The notes under the pieces were generated by a model that was not told the DNA's origin, made no database searches, and saw only the letters and a program-made list of their open reading frames with translations. A stretch of 64,000 nucleotides of DNA. It comes from Hyphomonas oceanitis SCH89. GTDB taxonomy: Bacteria; Pseudomonadota; Alphaproteobacteria; Caulobacterales; Hyphomonadaceae. The position numbers and the translations under genes were made by a program. The stretch is from contig NZ_ARYL01000006.1 in assembly GCF_000685295.1 (NCBI RefSeq), positions 1 through 64,000 of the forward strand, read 5' to 3'. Each line of letters opens with the position of its first letter. Position 1 is the first letter of the stretch. This document shows, one piece after another, positions 61,142 to 64,000 of the stretch.

Positions 61142-61749
61142 CAAAGCAGGCCGTGGGCCTCCAGCGCGGCTTCCAGCCCTGCCGCGCCGGTGAAGTGATG
61201 CGTCGCGAATCCGAGCGCATCGGCAGCGGCGATATTGGTCTCGCGGTCATCAATGAAGAGGACGGTTTCCGGCGCAGGGCGGCCAATGGCTTCAAGCGCG
61301 TGGAGGTAAATCGCCGGATCGGGTTTCACCATCTTCAGGTCCCCGGAGATGACGACATGGCGGAAGCGCTGCAGCACCTCGAAATGGGCGAGCATTTCCT
61401 CCCATGGGTCAGATGGCATATTGGACAGGGCATAAAGCGGGACGCCGCAGGCATCGAGCCGTTCGATCAGCTCGGCCGTACCGTCGATATAGCCGTCGAA
61501 CATTTCCATCCAGCGCGTGCCCCACGCGCGGATTTCGGCTTCATATTGGGGGTGTTCGGCGATGAGGGCGGCAGCATTCTCGGCGAAGCTCGCCCCGGCA
61601 TCGTGGCGCGTATGCCAGTCCATTGTACAAATTTCGCCCAGGAAGTGATCCCGGGCGGCGTCGTCATCGAAAATTTTGGTGTAGAGGCGCGATGGCTCCC
61701 AATCGAGCACAACATGGCCGAGATCGAACAGGGCAATCGAAACGGTCAT
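61141..61749 (-). CDS. HAD-family phosphatase (YihX-like)
   Basis: The 202-residue product has HAD motif I FDLGHVVLDW (nucleophile Asp; the second Asp is Gly, as in YihX-type proteins), motif II ALSNMPSD, motif III Lys in KMVKPDPAIY and motif IV FIDDRETNI. It likely dephosphorylates small sugar phosphates, substrate unknown. First of a tightly coupled HAD-TPR-hydrolase run. Confidence 0.9.
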   Translation of the reverse strand: MTVSIALFDLGHVVLDWEPSRLYTKIFDDDAARDHFLGEICTMDWHTRHDAGASFAENAAALIAEHPQYEAEIRAWGTRWMEMFDGYIDGTAELIERLDACGVPLYALSNMPSDPWEEMLAHFEVLQRFRHVVISGDLKMVKPDPAIYLHALEAIGRPAPETVLFIDDRETNIAAADALGFATHHFTGAAGLEAALEAHGLL

Positions 61750-61780
61750 TTTCCCGCCTCATTGCCTGTTCATCTTCGGC

Positions 61781-61906
61781 TCAGGCCTGTTTGGCTTTAA
61801 AGCGCGGGTTGGTCTTGTTGATCACGTAAACGCGGCCCTTGCGGCGCACGATCTTGCAATCACGGTGACGTGCCTTGAGGGACTTCAGAGACGAGCGGAC
61901 TTTCAT
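61781..61906 (-). CDS. rpmJ: Ribosomal protein bL36 (zinc-less type)
   Basis: The 41-residue product, starting [17 protein letters not shown], is the longer 41-residue bL36 form, with [15 protein letters not shown] at the C-terminus. Only one Cys is present, so the zinc-binding set of the 37-residue form is missing. The start is fixed by the family N-terminus. Confidence 0.96.
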   Translation of the reverse strand: MKVRSSLKSLKARHRDCKIVRRKGRVYVINKTNPRFKAKQA

Positions 61907-62018
61907 GGGTCTGGCCTGACGATCATAAGGAATTAGGAAAGCGGTGCGAGTAATGAATCCGGGTAGCAGAGTCAAGGACGCACACTGTGATGCGCGTCAT
62001 AACAGTCGGAGAGCCACA

Positions 62019-63380
62019 ATGATACAGAAAGGCCTTGCGCGGACGCAATTATTGGCGGCTGCAGCGTTAACGGGTCTGCTGGCCTCCTGCGCGGCAGGGC
62101 CCCAGCCTACCAAGCCGCCCGTCACGGGCAGCACGCCGGTCGAGGCGCCCGAAACGGGCCCGATCAAATATGCCTCATCCGGTCATGCGGCCATGGATGT
62201 CTGGCGCAATGATTTTTCCAATCGCGCCCTTGCCGCCGGGCATGACCGGGAACTGGTCAAGTCCCTGCTGACGGGCCTCGAGCCGATTGCGCTCTGGCTC
62301 GGAACCGATTTCCAGGTCGCCGGCACAGGCATCAGCGACCAGGCCGAATTTTCCAAGCCGATCTGGGACTATCTGAAAGTCCCCCTCGGCGACAGTCGCA
62401 TCACCAATGGCAAGGAGCGCCTCGCCGCGGCGCCCGCTTTGTTTGACCAGATCGAGGCGCGTTATGGCGTCGACCGCCAGGTCGTGGTCGCAATCTGGGG
62501 CATGGAAACAAGCTATGGCGCCGTCATCGGCAATTTCGATGCAGGCAATGTGCTGGCCAACATGGCGGTCGAAGGGCGCCGCAAGAGTTTCGCCGAGAAG
62601 GAACTCTATGCCGTGATGACCATGGTTGAGCGCGGCGATGCCGAACGCTCCGATCTGATTGCAGGCTGGGCTGGCGCAATGGGCCAGACCCAGTTCATGC
62701 CATCGACCTATGTCGCCTATGCCGAAGACTTTGACGGCGACGGTCGCAAGGATGTCTGGAAAAATGAAGGCGACGCGCTCGGTTCGGCTGCCAACTACCT
62801 GAAGAAATCCGGCTACATGATGGGCCAGCCCTGGGGCATTGAAGTCGCCGTGCCGTTCAGCTTCGACTACAGCCTCGCTGATGGGACCGAGCGCAACATG
62901 GACACATGGCGGGCTGCAGGCCTGACCCCGATTACGGGCGGCGCTTTCGAGACTGGCGGCGCCAACGCGGCGCAGCTCTGGCTGCCAGCGGGGGCAGCGG
63001 GGCCGAAATACCTGCTCTTCCCGAATTTCAAGGTGTTCAAGGCCTATAACAATGCCGACTCCTATGCCTTTGCTGTCGGCATGGCGGGCAATGCGATTGT
63101 CGGCCAGACCGGTCCGGTGACGCCGTGGCCGACCTATCTGAAGCCGCTGTCCGTTGCCGACATCAAGGCGCTGCAGGCGGGCCTCACGGCGCAGGGCTAC
63201 AATGCGGGGCCGGTTGACGGCATTCCCGGCCGTCAGACCAAGCTGGCGCTGATGGGCTTCCAGAAGTCACGCGGCGTCGTGGCGGACGGCTATCCGACGA
63301 AGGAGATGCTGGATCTGGTAACGGGAACAAGTTCCGGTGGCGGCACTGTAGGTGTCTCGTCGGCCGACGGGCCAAGCTGA
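62019..63380 (+). CDS. Lytic murein transglycosylase (MltB-type) with peptidoglycan-binding domain
   Basis: The 453-residue product has a lipoprotein signal (LLAAAALTGLLASCAAG, lipid Cys near 24) and an SLT_2/MltB catalytic domain (about 55-350) with catalytic Glu in WGMETSYGAVIG. GWAGAMGQTQFMPSTY and the Ca-binding-like DFDGDGRKDVW are also present. A C-terminal PG_binding_1 domain (about 380-440: LQAGLTAQGYNAGPVDGIPGRQT in outline) follows. It cleaves glycan strands to anhydromuropeptides. GGAGA precedes the ATG at 62019. Confidence 0.94.
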   Translation: MIQKGLARTQLLAAAALTGLLASCAAGPQPTKPPVTGSTPVEAPETGPIKYASSGHAAMDVWRNDFSNRALAAGHDRELVKSLLTGLEPIALWLGTDFQVAGTGISDQAEFSKPIWDYLKVPLGDSRITNGKERLAAAPALFDQIEARYGVDRQVVVAIWGMETSYGAVIGNFDAGNVLANMAVEGRRKSFAEKELYAVMTMVERGDAERSDLIAGWAGAMGQTQFMPSTYVAYAEDFDGDGRKDVWKNEGDALGSAANYLKKSGYMMGQPWGIEVAVPFSFDYSLADGTERNMDTWRAAGLTPITGGAFETGGANAAQLWLPAGAAGPKYLLFPNFKVFKAYNNADSYAFAVGMAGNAIVGQTGPVTPWPTYLKPLSVADIKALQAGLTAQGYNAGPVDGIPGRQTKLALMGFQKSRGVVADGYPTKEMLDLVTGTSSGGGTVGVSSADGPS

Positions 63381-64000
63381 CTATTCGGTATACTCGCCCA
63401 CGCCATCCTTGAGGCCGAACCGGGCGAACAGAACCATGAAGGCCAGTAGGCCTGCGCAGAACACGAACGGCAGCTGCGGGTTCACATACTCGTAGATGAA
63501 CAGGCCAAAGAATGGCGTGATGATAAAGCCCATCCCGTTGGCGGAAATGACCAGCCCGGCCACATTGCCCTGAAGCTGGGGCGACACGGCCAGTGATGCC
63601 CCGCTGGAAAAGCCCGGTCGGGCAAGGCCCTGGCCGAGGCCGATACAGAATTGCGCGAGGATCAGGCTGGCATAGTCCCGCGCGAAGACGAGAATGATCG
63701 CGCCCACGAAGAGCGGCACGCAGCCGACCATCATCAGTGTTTTGTTGCGCATCTTGATACGCGGGATCAGCACAAGCTGAGCGAGCAGCACGGCCAGCGC
63801 GCCGACCGTGAAGGCCGGGCCGGTGAACTGGGCCGCTTCACGGCCGCTCACGCCCATCCGGTCCATCACGGTGAACACGAACACCTGCGTGAGGATGCCG
63901 GTCGTCAGCGACAGGCAGACAGCGAAGATCAGGAAGGGCAGGACCGAGCCAGAACGCCATAGGCCGCGTGCTCCGGTCTCGTCATCGAACTGGGTCGCGT
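63381..64000 (-). CDS. MFS transporter, 5' end beyond the window
   Basis: The visible C-terminal 206 or so residues have six predicted membrane helices (for example LPFLIFAVCLSLTTGILTQVFVF, FTVGALAVLLAQLVLIP, LMMVGCVPLFVGAIILVFA) and a cytoplasmic charged loop IPRIKMRNK between helices, as in major facilitator proteins. The frame stays open to the last base; an internal GTG at 63884 is not the true start. Substrate unknown. Confidence 0.85.
   Translation of the reverse strand, partial: ATQFDDETGARGLWRSGSVLPFLIFAVCLSLTTGILTQVFVFTVMDRMGVSGREAAQFTGPAFTVGALAVLLAQLVLIPRIKMRNKTLMMVGCVPLFVGAIILVFARDYASLILAQFCIGLGQGLARPGFSSGASLAVSPQLQGNVAGLVISANGMGFIITPFFGLFIYEYVNPQLPFVFCAGLLAFMVLFARFGLKDGVGEYTE

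Noticed and set aside
61977-61998. Imperfect palindrome GACGCACA/TGATGCGCGTC before the lytic transglycosylase
   Set aside because: Only about 7 of 11 positions pair; not distinguishable from chance in this composition.
1-64000. CRISPR arrays, tRNA/rRNA genes, insertion sequences, prophage
   Set aside because: No regularly spaced repeats, no cloverleaf or rRNA sequence, and no transposase or phage structural genes seen on either strand.

Overview
The window is a GC-rich, gene-dense piece of an alphaproteobacterial chromosome, most likely from the Caulobacterales/Hyphomonadaceae group. The evidence is gapR (DUF2312), an SDHAF4-type DUF1674 gene divergent from htpX, a 41-residue zinc-less bL36, a BolA/J-domain divergent pair, the neighbourhoods xerD-cysK-aroKB and rsmB-rpe-heparinase-purH, and a haloalkane dehalogenase and sulfatase typical of marine members. 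I see no rRNA, tRNA, CRISPR array, insertion sequence or prophage. Almost everything is compact chromosomal coding sequence, with many 4-nt ATGA overlaps.

Region by region. 1-2.4 kb: hisH and hisB on the minus strand, interrupted by a plus-strand Coq4-family gene with a perfect 26-bp palindrome upstream. 2.4-9.4 kb: a membrane GGDEF/EAL protein, a small GNAT/NTF2-like pair, a CitE-type lyase, a Pmp3 protein with a clean terminator, xerD and cysK. 9.4-17.5 kb: a large secreted protein of unknown function with a 44-residue membrane protein overlapping its start, then aroK-aroB-corC, bolA, a J-domain gene and glpD.

17.6-24.6 kb is the main accessory block: a DhlA-type haloalkane dehalogenase and a membrane-anchored type I sulfatase on the plus strand. 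They converge on a five-gene overlapping or nearly overlapping operon: a tandem DsbA-like protein, DUF1330, a membrane MBL-fold hydrolase, a TetR regulator and a formylglycine-generating enzyme. The formylglycine enzyme has a lipoprotein signal. A perfect inverted repeat and a possible leader peptide sit upstream of this operon. 24.8-34 kb: NDUFA9-like reductase, a DUF2383 lipoprotein, uppP and gltD-gltB behind an AT-rich promoter region. 34-38.4 kb: a DUF4349 lipoprotein, a SulP transporter coupled to a 13-codon leader peptide, two dispersed palindromic repeats, and an acyl-CoA carboxylase carboxyltransferase.

38.5-45.4 kb: a TetR-led operon of an SRPBCC-VOC fusion, a GST, a VOC protein and a DUF1428 protein, then SCP2, an alpha/beta hydrolase, a DUF5671 pair and a quinone reductase. 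45.4-54.6 kb: purH, a membrane nucleotide-sugar epimerase/dehydratase, heparinase II/III, rpe, a glycine-zipper lipoprotein, rsmB, htpX and sdhAF4. 54.6-64 kb: a frameshifted reductase, an EamA transporter whose start codon overlaps that of a divergent small gene, two SDRs, gapR, a hydrolase/TPR/HAD run, rpmJ, a lytic transglycosylase, and an MFS gene cut by the window end.

The strongest leads for something new are the exported FGE paired with an anchored sulfatase, the SulP leader peptide, and three perfect or near-perfect operator-like palindromes (coq4, the FGE operon and the dehalogenase). Calls rest on reading motifs by eye. No database search was run.
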